A DNA stretch of 64,000 bases. It comes from CADEER01 sp965216585 (GTDB lineage Bacteria > Desulfobacterota > Binatia > HRBIN30 > CADEER01). Shown one piece after another: positions 34,853 through 43,449 of this stretch. Numbering within the stretch: position 1 is the stretch's first letter; each line of letters opens with the position of its first letter. The DNA lies in contig CBDCGC010000003.1 of assembly GCA_965216585.1 (NCBI GenBank), positions 2,542,001 through 2,606,000 of the forward strand. Reading direction: 5' to 3'. The translations under genes and the position numbers were made by a program. Below the pieces are notes generated by a model that searched no databases, had not been told where the DNA came from, and saw nothing but the letters and a program-made list of their open reading frames with translations.

Positions 34853-37030
34853 ATGAGACTCCCCTTCGTTTCGCACCTGGTTGCATGGGCGCTGACGATC
34901 ACCGCGGCGATCCCATCATCGGCGCAGGAAGCGTGGACCAACCACGGGCCGGACGGTGGATCGGTGACGGCCATCGCCTACGGCCGCGCTTCTGATTCCA
35001 TCGTCGTCGCCGGCACCGAACGCGGTGGCGTCTACCGCAGCACGGACGGCGGTGTCACCTGGTCGGCGCGCTCCAATGGACTGCCGAGCTTGACGGTCCA
35101 GAGCTTGGCGCTGGCACCGTCGGGCACGCTTTTCGCCGGCCTGGTGGGCGACGGCGTCTACGCCAGCGACGACGGCGGCGCGACGTGGACGGCGCGCAAC
35201 GACGGTCTACCGCCGGTCGCCACGGTGCTGGCCCTGGCCGTCGATGCCACGGACGAACGGACCCTCTACGCAGCCGTGTCGGGCGACGGCGTCTTCATCA
35301 CGACCGACGGCGGCGCCACGTGGAACGCCATCAATCAAGGATTGACCAGCCGCGAGGTGGCGGCGCTTGCGCTCACCGGCGGTGCCGCCGCGACCCTCCT
35401 CGCCGGCACGCAAGTCGGCGTGTTCGAGCTCGACGACTCCGACACGACCTGGCGCGCCGCCGGTCCACTGCCGGGCAGCACCGACGTGCTCGCTCTCGCG
35501 GTCGACGTAGCCGATCAGGCGCGCCTCTACGCCGGAACGCTCGACGGCCTGTCGGTTTCGCAAAACGGCGGTGCTACGTGGGCGGTTCTCGGCGAGAGCG
35601 ACCTCGGCGGCCGCGTCGACGCCATCGAGGTCGACCCCAACAGCGCCAACACGCTCTACGTCTGTGCCGGTTTCGGCAGCGCCGCCACGGTCTACAAGTC
35701 GACCAACCGAGGAAGCAACTGGCAACCCATGGACAGTGGGCTGGGCGGCAACGGTGTTCTCTCTCTCGCCGTCGCACCGATCGAATCCGCCACCATTCTC
35801 GCCGGCGTGCGCGGCGAGGGGATCTTTCGCTCGCTCAACGGGGCGCTCGGCTGGGCGACTTCGAGCAGCGGCTTGTCGGCGTCGGACGTTCTCGCCCTTA
35901 CTGTCGCTCCATCCGCGACGAGCACCGTCTACGCCGGTATGAACTTTGTCGCCGGTAGCTCGCAGGCGCGCGTCTTCGCCAGCGATGATGCGGCGCTTTC
36001 CTGGCAAGCCAGCGGCGAAGGCTTGCCGCCGATGCCGATCACGGCGCTCGCCACCGCCGGCAGCGGGCGCATCGTATTTGCCGGCGGTCTCCCCAGCGGC
36101 GCCGATCGGCCGATCTACCGCACCACCAATCACGGATCGACATGGTCATCCGCCGATAGCACCTTCGACGCCGCCCTGGTCGTCGACCTCGAGGCGGCGA
36201 GCACCACCGTCGTCTATGCCGCCACCGAAAACGGCGTCTACCGCTCCGACGACGCCGGTTTCATGTGGGAGCGGAAGAGCACCGGACTGCCCGCCGGCCG
36301 CGTCGAAGACATCGCAATCGATCCCTCCGACTCCGAGAAGCTCTACGCCGTTGCTGCCAGTTCCGTGTTCGAGACCACCGACGGCGCGGAAGGTTGGCGG
36401 CGGCGCGGCGACGTCTTTGACGGCGTGTCACTGATCGCCGTCGCTGTCGATCCGTTTTCTGCCGGTGTCGTCTATGTCGGCGGCACCGACGTCTTCGCCA
36501 CCGACAACGGCGGCCTGACCTGGCAGAGCGCCAGCGCCGGGCTGCCGGAGTCGGCCGTGACGGCGATCGTCGCCGACGGCGCGCGGCCAGCGGTCCTCTA
36601 TGCAGCGACACGCTCCGATGGCGTCTACGTCAGCGAGAACGGCGCCCAGAGTTGGCGGCGCTTCAGTCCCGGCCTCTTCGTCGAGAGCGTCGAGGATCTC
36701 GCCTACGCGCCGAGCGAACCGCCACTCCTGCTCGCCGCAACCCAGGGCGGCGGCGTCTTCCGCATCGCGGTGCCGATCCCGACCGCAACCCCAACCATGT
36801 TGGAAACCAACACACCCACCGCGACTCCGCTCGGCGTGATCTGTGTCGGCGACTGCGACGGCAACCAACGAGTCTCCATCGGCGAGCTCATCACCGCAGT
36901 CAACATCGCCCTCGGCACCGCCGAGCTCGACGCCTGCCCGGTCATCGACGCAGACTCAAACCAAAGAGTCTCCATCGGCGAGCTCATCGCCGCGGTAAGA
37001 TCGGCGCTCGACGGCTGTCCGGGTTCATAG
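34853..37030 (+). CDS. Secreted Asp-box beta-propeller protein with dockerin-like C-terminus
   Basis: 725 residues. A signal peptide (~1-24) is followed by about 13 Asp-box repeats (S-x-D-x-G-x-T-W type; e.g. STDGGVTW, SDDGGATW, TTDGGATW, TDNGGLTW), enough for two stacked propellers as in sortilin- or xyloglucanase-like folds. A short Thr/Pro linker leads to a Cys-flanked pair of EF-hand-like loops, DCDGNQRVSIGEL and DADSNQRVSIGEL, ending DGCPGS. This dockerin-like tail has Ca-binding Asp/Asn positions and the same layout as in the protein at 39061. Sialidase-type catalysis cannot be inferred. Divergent from glpD. Confidence 0.83.
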   Translation: MRLPFVSHLVAWALTITAAIPSSAQEAWTNHGPDGGSVTAIAYGRASDSIVVAGTERGGVYRSTDGGVTWSARSNGLPSLTVQSLALAPSGTLFAGLVGDGVYASDDGGATWTARNDGLPPVATVLALAVDATDERTLYAAVSGDGVFITTDGGATWNAINQGLTSREVAALALTGGAAATLLAGTQVGVFELDDSDTTWRAAGPLPGSTDVLALAVDVADQARLYAGTLDGLSVSQNGGATWAVLGESDLGGRVDAIEVDPNSANTLYVCAGFGSAATVYKSTNRGSNWQPMDSGLGGNGVLSLAVAPIESATILAGVRGEGIFRSLNGALGWATSSSGLSASDVLALTVAPSATSTVYAGMNFVAGSSQARVFASDDAALSWQASGEGLPPMPITALATAGSGRIVFAGGLPSGADRPIYRTTNHGSTWSSADSTFDAALVVDLEAASTTVVYAATENGVYRSDDAGFMWERKSTGLPAGRVEDIAIDPSDSEKLYAVAASSVFETTDGAEGWRRRGDVFDGVSLIAVAVDPFSAGVVYVGGTDVFATDNGGLTWQSASAGLPESAVTAIVADGARPAVLYAATRSDGVYVSENGAQSWRRFSPGLFVESVEDLAYAPSEPPLLLAATQGGGVFRIAVPIPTATPTMLETNTPTATPLGVICVGDCDGNQRVSIGELITAVNIALGTAELDACPVIDADSNQRVSIGELIAAVRSALDGCPGS

Positions 37031-37230
37031 CCAGAAAGATTGGCCAACCGTTGAGGCGAGCTCAGAAGATCGACAGCAGTCGTGCTCAATCTGCGGCACT
37101 GGGCATTCAAACCAAGAATTCGCTCACCAATACTTCACCCTGGTTTGTCACCAATGCGATGACAGAGCTGTCAACTCGGGCGGCGAAAGTCCGAAATGGT
37201 GCAGTGCGTGAATTGAGAGGGTCTGCTTTG

Positions 37231-37318
37231 TAGCTCACGAGTGAGCCACAAGACCGTTTGTGGCTCACTTTCTCTCATTTTTGAGCCACAAATACCCTTG
37301 TGGCTCATCCGTGAGCTA
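37231..37318. repeat. Three-stem palindrome cluster (cloverleaf-like) at the 3' end of fic
   Basis: Outer arms TAGCTCACG (37231-37239) and CGTGAGCTA (37310-37318) are perfectly complementary. Between them stand two perfect hairpins: GTGAGCCACAA (37241-37251) with TTGTGGCTCAC (37258-37268), and TGAGCCACAA (37282-37291) with TTGTGGCTCA (37298-37307). The word TGAGCCACAA thus occurs four times in alternating orientation. The fic stop codon lies in the outer right arm. The rest of 37031-37230 shows no gene. It may be a bidirectional terminator, a mobile palindromic element or a structured RNA. Confidence 0.7.
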
Positions 37319-38437
37319 GAACGCCTCTCGGCCTTCGGCGATGTTCAACAGATCGCGCAGCGCTAGAACAGCGGGAATTCGGCCGCGAGACGGCGAGATC
37401 ACTGCAATAATATTACTCTTTTGCATCAAGGAGAGGATTCTTTTTGCTGTCGGAACGGGAATCCCCGCGGAAACCACGAAATCGGTGCTTTGAAAAACAG
37501 GTCGGGAGAACATCCAGTCGAGAGCCTGAGTTCCGTACTGTGACCGAGTCAGTTCCCGAAGTCTGGGCTTCATGTCTTCATAGAGATTCAGAATGTCGGT
37601 CGCTTTTTTGTGGTTGACTTCGGCTTGGAGTCGCGTCGCTTCGAGAAAGAAGCGACACCAACCCGTCCAATCGCCGTCACGAGAGACGGCGAGCAGACCC
37701 TCGTAGTACTCTTCGCGGCGCGCCTCCAAATAGGCAGAGAGGTAAAACATGGGAGCGCGGATCATGCCAGCTTGCCACAAGAAGAGCGGAATCAGCATTC
37801 GCCCGAGGCGACCATTTCCATCGAGAAAGGGATGCAGCGATTCGAATTCTGCGTGCAGAATGGCAAGTTGAACCAGGCGGTCGTCCGTATCGGTGTTTGC
37901 GTACTTCTCCCACCGGGATAGGGCATCGGGAAGGTCGCCAGCCGCTACTGGTACGAACCTCGCTTGCTCCAGCGTGCAGCCGGGTGGTCCGATCCAGTTT
38001 GGTACGCGGCGAAGCTCGCCCGGGTTTTTCCCCTGGCCTCGCACTCCGTCGAGAAGGAGTCGGTGTGCTTCGCAGATCACCCGCACGCCGAGCGGAAGTC
38101 GTTCCATCATTGCTTCCGCCTCACGCAACGCGCGGCGATAGTTCAGCACCTCCTGGATGTCCGCCACTCGTTCCGGCGTCGGATCGCTACCCTTGCTGTC
38201 GGCCTCAAATTTCAAGACCTCGTCGAACGTCGCCTCCGTTCCCTCGATCCGCGAGGAAAGCACGGCTTCCTGAGTCGTCAGTGGGCTCAACAGGACGGCC
38301 GGATTGGGAACGGCTCCGAGCACACCGTCGTAGCGGGCAACCGCCGCGGCAGCCGGACCGAGAAGCGGAATGAGCTCCTCCCACCGTAGGCGTTCCGGTG
38401 GGAAGGCACCCACGTGGTAGTGAACGGCACCAGTCAT
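37316..38437 (-). CDS. Fic family AMPylase-type protein, class II self-inhibited
   Basis: 373 residues. The catalytic Fic motif is HPFLDGNGRLGR (202-213), complete for nucleotidyl transfer. An N-terminal alpha-inhibitory motif of the form S-x-x-x-E-G is present as SSRIEG (61-66), which defines class II self-inhibited Fic proteins. The C-terminal ~80 residues resemble a winged-helix domain (VPTAKRILSLMQKSNIIAVI). Target proteins are unknown. Its ATG is 22 bp downstream of the end of an R-M relic on the same strand, and it is intact while the R-M genes are not. The stop codon lies within a palindrome. Confidence 0.92.
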   Translation of the reverse strand: MTGAVHYHVGAFPPERLRWEELIPLLGPAAAAVARYDGVLGAVPNPAVLLSPLTTQEAVLSSRIEGTEATFDEVLKFEADSKGSDPTPERVADIQEVLNYRRALREAEAMMERLPLGVRVICEAHRLLLDGVRGQGKNPGELRRVPNWIGPPGCTLEQARFVPVAAGDLPDALSRWEKYANTDTDDRLVQLAILHAEFESLHPFLDGNGRLGRMLIPLFLWQAGMIRAPMFYLSAYLEARREEYYEGLLAVSRDGDWTGWCRFFLEATRLQAEVNHKKATDILNLYEDMKPRLRELTRSQYGTQALDWMFSRPVFQSTDFVVSAGIPVPTAKRILSLMQKSNIIAVISPSRGRIPAVLALRDLLNIAEGREAF

Positions 38438-38459
38438 CGTACAGGCGTCAGCTCCCCGA

Positions 38460-38829
38460 TCATACTCGGAAGACTTTCATGACTTCGTCGCCGAGGTGGT
38501 TGATGACCTTTACAGCGATGCGACCTGAGCTCGGTTTCTCGAACGGGCGCGACGTATCGCTGTTGAACGTGGCCCGGGCTTCTTCGTTGATTTCTGCTTT
38601 CAGCGTCGTCTTGAGCGACCGCGAGAGCCTTCGCCTTCTGATCAAAGACCAAGCCATCCTGGCTTTGCTTGCGCTTCTTCGGTTTGGGAATCGGGGAAAT
38701 GAACGACGCCGTGCGGCGTCGTTCCACCAGACGGTTGGTCGGCTGACCCGTCTCGTCGAGCTCCCAGTGACGGTCCGGGCGATCGTAGGGAGAGTTGAGA
38801 ACCGGTTGCTCGAAGAATCGCTCACTCAT
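38460..38829 (-). pseudogene. Fused remains of a type III-like restriction-modification system
   Basis: From ATG 38829 the first ~65 codons read MSERFFEQPVLNSPYDRPDR, then HWELDETGQP and ISPIPKPKKRK, the N-terminus of the DEAD-type (BPTD_3080-like) restriction endonucleases, normally ~1,000 residues. Near 38630 the recognisable frame changes by one base, and the rest reads SLKTTLKAEINEEA, then SRPFEKPSSGRIAVKVINHL and GDEVMKVFRV with stop at 38460, the C-terminus of the matching adenine-specific methyltransferase. A large deletion has joined the two genes out of frame, so neither enzyme survives. 38830-39060 contains only a short CACGAAGG-type direct repeat and possible promoters. Confidence 0.72.
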
Positions 38830-39060
38830 AGTCAGCCAACCACGACTGCCGCAATGCAGCCCCGGCAACGAGAATTTCCGGCCAACGAAACCACTGGATC
38901 AACAGGAAAACAACATCTTCAAGTAGAGATGATCCCGAGATACAGCGCCTCGCTCGACCAAAGTACAGTACGCCTCTCTTTGTAACTTCGTGCCTTCGTG
39001 TTGAAAGCGACTCAACTCTGAGCTGCCATCGAGTCTTATTCTCGTGTATCGTTGGCTGCG

Positions 39061-40728
39061 ATGAGCTTCCTTCGTGTCGCGCTGGCCTTGTCCATCTCGA
39101 TCGCCACCTCGGCGCAGGCGCAGATCGACTTCTGCACCTTGATCGATGCGCGCATCGTTGCCGACGACGGGCAGTTTCTCGGCCGCATCACCACCGACAC
39201 TCTGGCCAATGACTCGATCACCAACCCCTTTGGTCCGCACGGTAGCCAGGTTTCGTCGATTTCGATCTTCAATCAGCTCAGTACCTACGGTAATGCGCGC
39301 AACCTCGTCTCGCCGTTTCACCCGACGACGCTTCAGCCGCCGCGCATCCGCCGCAACTCACAAACCCTGGCGCGCCTGACCATCAACACCACCTTCGCCG
39401 ATCGCGTCGATCCCAACGGCTTGATCGCCTGGCTGCGTTCCTCCCAACCCGACATGTGTGGCCAGCCGGCAACACCCACTCTGACGCCGACCGAGCCGGC
39501 CACGCCGACGCAAAGCGAGACTCCGACCAACACGATCGCGCCGCCCACCGCCACGCCGCCACCCCCTTCGTTCACACCGACCGCCACGCTCACCGGAACG
39601 CCGACCGATACACCGACGATCACACTCACGCCGAGCGACACACCCACACCGACCGAAACGCCGACACCGACGTTGACACCGACTCCCGGTCCCTGCTTCG
39701 GCGACTGCAACTTCGACGGCCGCATCGCCATCAATGAGCTCATCCTCGGCGTCGGCATCGCCCTGGGCGATCAACCACTCGAGCGTTGCGAGAATCTCGA
39801 CATCGATCACAGCGGTCTGATCTCGATCTCGGAGCTGATCCGCGCCGTTCGCTCGGCCCTGCTCGGCTGCCTGCCGCTCAACAGCCCAACGCCGACGTCG
39901 CCGACGGCCACGGCAACGCCGTCGCCGACCAGCACGCGGATTCCCAGCGCCACCACTTCGCCGACACCGACGGCGACGATCACCCCACTCCCCGAATGTC
40001 CAGGTGTGAACCGCGCCGCGGCGGTGTTCCAGGAGCTGGCCGATCTCAACACCGAAGAGCGCGAGCTATCCCAACTGGCCGTCGTTCTCGACGTCAGCGA
40101 CGAGCGCCAGCGCCACGGCGTCACCGTCTCGTTCTCCGCCTGCGCCGCGCAAGGCCCGGGCGAGTTGACGATCTTGGTCGCCGGCGCCGGCGAGGATCAA
40201 ACCGCGATCGCGCCAATCCCGACGACGTGTGGCGAGATCGCCACGGTCTCCAGCATCTTCACGTATCAGCTCGCGCCGGGAACCTATCCGCTCTCGGTGT
40301 TCATCTCCGGCGACGGCACGATTACGGGTGGCGCGATCCGCATCGGCGAAGCGCCTTTCGAACCGGCGACGACGCGCAACATCCTGTCGCCGCTCTCCCT
40401 GGTCGCCGGCGAGTCGGAAATTCCCGATCTGCGCACAACGGTCAGCGTCGAGCGCCCCTGCAGCACGGTGCGCTTGGGCGTCAGCCTCGTCGTTTCCGGC
40501 CTGCAGCCCGACATCACCTTCCAGGCGCGCGTCCGCAGCGATGGCCAAGCAGATCGTATCAGTCCGACGTTCCAAGCCGGCAGCGCCAGCCAGCCGACGA
40601 CCAACAACTTCACCGCCAGCTACCAGGATCTTCCCCTCGGTGAGCAGACGTTCTCCATCATCATCGAACAGACCGGCAGCCCGGCCATCTACCAGCGCAC
40701 CTCCGAGGTCGTCGTCGATCTGCGCTGA
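39061..40728 (+). CDS. Secreted protein with Thr/Pro linkers and internal dockerin-like module
   Basis: 555 residues. Signal peptide (~1-21, ending AQA-Q), a ~110-residue N-terminal domain with Cys residues, then a Thr/Pro-rich linker. Next comes a Cys-flanked EF-hand pair, DCNFDGRIAINEL and DIDHSGLISISEL, with canonical Ca-binding positions (D-x-N-x-D-G), a second Thr/Pro linker, and a C-terminal ~240-residue beta-rich domain. The module matches the tail of the protein at 34853. ATG 39061 is preferred over TTG 39052. Role at the cell surface; no enzyme motif recognised. It converges with the Yej operon with no gap. Confidence 0.78.
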   Translation: MSFLRVALALSISIATSAQAQIDFCTLIDARIVADDGQFLGRITTDTLANDSITNPFGPHGSQVSSISIFNQLSTYGNARNLVSPFHPTTLQPPRIRRNSQTLARLTINTTFADRVDPNGLIAWLRSSQPDMCGQPATPTLTPTEPATPTQSETPTNTIAPPTATPPPPSFTPTATLTGTPTDTPTITLTPSDTPTPTETPTPTLTPTPGPCFGDCNFDGRIAINELILGVGIALGDQPLERCENLDIDHSGLISISELIRAVRSALLGCLPLNSPTPTSPTATATPSPTSTRIPSATTSPTPTATITPLPECPGVNRAAAVFQELADLNTEERELSQLAVVLDVSDERQRHGVTVSFSACAAQGPGELTILVAGAGEDQTAIAPIPTTCGEIATVSSIFTYQLAPGTYPLSVFISGDGTITGGAIRIGEAPFEPATTRNILSPLSLVAGESEIPDLRTTVSVERPCSTVRLGVSLVVSGLQPDITFQARVRSDGQADRISPTFQAGSASQPTTNNFTASYQDLPLGEQTFSIIIEQTGSPAIYQRTSEVVVDLR

Positions 40729-43437
40729 TCACGACCGTTGGTAGACGCGGCCTTCGAAGGCCGCCCGCATCAGCTCTTTGGTGTACTCGGTCTGTGGATT
40801 TTCGAACACGGACTTCGCTTCGCCCTGCTCGACGACGACACCGCGGCGCATGACGACGAGGTGATGACTCATGGCGCGCACGACGCGCAAGTCGTGCGAG
40901 ATGAACAGATAGGCGATGCGATGCCGTTCCTGCAGGCCGCGCAGGAGCTCGACGATCTGCGCCTGCACCGACACGTCGAGGGCCGACGTCGGCTCGTCGA
41001 GAACGACGAGCTCGGGGTGAAGGACCATCACTCGAGCGATGGCCACGCGCTGGCGCTGGCCACCCGATAGCTCGTGCGGGTAGCGGAAGCGCAGCTCGGG
41101 GTCGAGCTCGACTTCTTTCAACGCCTCGATGACGAGCTCATCGCGCTCGTCGCCGCCACTACCGATGCCGTGCACGTCCAATCCCTCTTCGACGATTTGT
41201 CGCACCGACATACGCGGGCTCAGCGAGCCGAATGGATCCTGAAAAACGATCTGCATCTGACGCCGCAAGGGGCGTAGATCGGCGCCACTGACACCGGCAA
41301 TCGAGCGTCCCGCGAATTCGATCTCGCCGCGGCTGTCGATCAGCCGCAACAGCGCCAGGCCGAGCGTCGTCTTGCCCGAGCCACTCTCGCCAACCACACC
41401 GACCGTCTCGCCTGCGCGTACCCGCAGGCTGATGCCGTCGGCCGCTTTTACATGGTCGACGGTGCGGCGCATGACACCCTTCTTGATGGGGTACCAGACG
41501 CGCAGGTCGTCGCATTCGGCAACCACCTGGGCATCGCCGGCAAGTGCGGCCGGCAAACCGCGCGGCTCGGAGGAAAGCAGGTGCACGGTGTACGGGTGCT
41601 GTGGCGACGCGAAGATCGATGCGCAATCGCCTTGCTCGACGATCTCGCCGCGCTGCATGACGCAGACACGGTCGGCGATGCGTCGCACGATACCGAGATC
41701 GTGCGTGATGAAGAGCATCGCCATTCCCAGTCGCTGCTGCAGCGATTCGAGAAGCTCGAGCAACTGCGCCTGGATGGTGACGTCGACGGCCGTCGTCGGC
41801 TCGTCGGCGATCAGCAGCTCGGGCTCATTGGCGAGTGCCATGGCGATCATCACACGCTGGCGCTGGCCGCCTGAAAGCTCGTGCGGATAGGCGCCGAGTC
41901 GGCGTTCCGGCTGCTGGATACCGACCAACTCGAGCAACTCGAGCGTGCGCTCTCGCGCTTCGTTCTCATTCAGACTGCGGTGCAGCTCCAGGGTTTCGCC
42001 GATCTGCTTTTCCACCGTGTGCAGCGGGTTGAGCGAGGTCATGGGTTCTTGAAACACCATCCCCACCTGGTCGCCGCGCATCTCGCGCAAGAAGTCATCA
42101 CCGGCACCAATGACGTCACGGGCGCGGAAGCGAATTCTCCCACTCGGATGCGAAGCATTCGGATAGGGCAACAGTTGCATGATCGACAGTGCCGTGACCG
42201 ACTTCCCCGAGCCGCTCTCACCGACCAGCGCCACCGTTTCGCCCGGCGCGACATCGAAGCTCACACCGCGTACGGCATCGACCGCTTTGTCGCCGCGGCC
42301 GAAGCGCACGCCCAGATCCTCGACATGCAGCAGAGCGCTTTCGCTGGACGATGCGCCGGCGATTGCGGCAGCGAGAGGCTTTTCGAGCGCCGCCGTGTCG
42401 GTTTCGTCATCACCCTCGTCGCCGACTGCTTTGCGCGGATCGAATGCGTCGCGAACGCCTTCGCCGATGAAGACCATCATCGAGAGTGTCAGGGCGAGCA
42501 CGAAGAAGGCGGTGAAACCGAGCCAGGGCGCGTGCAGGTTGTCTTTCCCCTGCTTGAGCAGCTCGCCCAGCGATGGCGAACCGGGGGGTAGGCCAAAGCC
42601 GAGGAAGTCGAGCGAGGTCAGCGTCACCAGTGCGCCACTGGTGATGAAGGGCAGAAAGGTCAGCGCCGCCACCATCGCGTTGGGCAGGACGTGGCGCAAG
42701 ATGATGCGCACATCCGACAACCCGAGCGCCCGTGCCGCGCGGACGTAGTCGAAGTTGCGCGCGCGCAGGAACTCGGCGCGCACGACGCCGACCAGCGACG
42801 TCCACTGAAAGAGCAACATCAAACCGAGTAGCCACCAAAAGCTCGGCGTGACGACGCTGGCGAGAATGATCAGAAGGTAGAGGGTCGGCAAGCCCGACCA
42901 GATCTCGATGAATCTCTGGAAGAAGAGATCGACCCAGCCGCCAAAGTAGCCCTGGACGGCGCCAGCCGCGATGCCGACCAGAGAAGAGAAGAGCGTCAGG
43001 ATCAAGCCGAAGAGGACCGAAATACGAAAGCCGTAGATGACGCGAGCGACGACATCGCGCGCCTGATCGTCGGTGCCGAGCCAGTTGCGCCAGGTCGGCG
43101 ACGACGGCGACGGTCGATCCAGGCCGTAGATGACCGTGTCGTAGCGGTAGGGAATCGGCGGCCAGACGATCCAACCCTTCTCTTCGATCAGCTCCTGTAC
43201 TTCCGAATCGCTGTACTCCGCCTCGGTTTCGAGAAAACCGCCAAACTCGGTTTCGGCGTACGACCGAAGCACCGGCGCGTACGGAGCTCCGTCATACCAG
43301 ACGAAGAGTGGCCGGTCATTGGCGATGAAGTCGGCGAAAAGGGAGAGGACGAAGAGCGCCGTGAAGACGTAGAGCGACCACACCGCCCTGCGGTTGGCGC
43401 GAAACTTCGCCAAGCGGCGCTGACTCAACGGCGACAT
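40729..43437 (-). CDS. yejEF: Peptide ABC transporter: YejE permease fused to YejF double ATPase
   Basis: 902 residues with no frameshift. Residues ~1-335 are a YejE/DppC-type permease (GTDDQARDVVARVIYGFRIS, EAA loop ~222-253 with RAARALGL and LPNAMVAA). An acidic Ala-rich linker (~336-368) leads to two ATPase domains as in YejF: Walker A GESGSGKS (406-413) and GESGSGKT (683-690), signatures LSGGQRQRV twice, Walker B LLIADEPTTA and LVVLDEPTSA. E. coli has separate YejE (341) and YejF (529), which add up to about this length. Last gene of the yejA-yejB-yejEF operon, 12 bp after yejB. Confidence 0.94.
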   Translation of the reverse strand: MSPLSQRRLAKFRANRRAVWSLYVFTALFVLSLFADFIANDRPLFVWYDGAPYAPVLRSYAETEFGGFLETEAEYSDSEVQELIEEKGWIVWPPIPYRYDTVIYGLDRPSPSSPTWRNWLGTDDQARDVVARVIYGFRISVLFGLILTLFSSLVGIAAGAVQGYFGGWVDLFFQRFIEIWSGLPTLYLLIILASVVTPSFWWLLGLMLLFQWTSLVGVVRAEFLRARNFDYVRAARALGLSDVRIILRHVLPNAMVAALTFLPFITSGALVTLTSLDFLGFGLPPGSPSLGELLKQGKDNLHAPWLGFTAFFVLALTLSMMVFIGEGVRDAFDPRKAVGDEGDDETDTAALEKPLAAAIAGASSSESALLHVEDLGVRFGRGDKAVDAVRGVSFDVAPGETVALVGESGSGKSVTALSIMQLLPYPNASHPSGRIRFRARDVIGAGDDFLREMRGDQVGMVFQEPMTSLNPLHTVEKQIGETLELHRSLNENEARERTLELLELVGIQQPERRLGAYPHELSGGQRQRVMIAMALANEPELLIADEPTTAVDVTIQAQLLELLESLQQRLGMAMLFITHDLGIVRRIADRVCVMQRGEIVEQGDCASIFASPQHPYTVHLLSSEPRGLPAALAGDAQVVAECDDLRVWYPIKKGVMRRTVDHVKAADGISLRVRAGETVGVVGESGSGKTTLGLALLRLIDSRGEIEFAGRSIAGVSGADLRPLRRQMQIVFQDPFGSLSPRMSVRQIVEEGLDVHGIGSGGDERDELVIEALKEVELDPELRFRYPHELSGGQRQRVAIARVMVLHPELVVLDEPTSALDVSVQAQIVELLRGLQERHRIAYLFISHDLRVVRAMSHHLVVMRRGVVVEQGEAKSVFENPQTEYTKELMRAAFEGRVYQRS

Positions 43438-43449
43438 TGAAGGTTCGCG

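Noticed and set aside
34853..40728. Cellulosome-type system suggested by dockerin-like modules
   Set aside because: No cohesin, scaffoldin or glycoside hydrolase domain is visible in the window, so only the module is reported.
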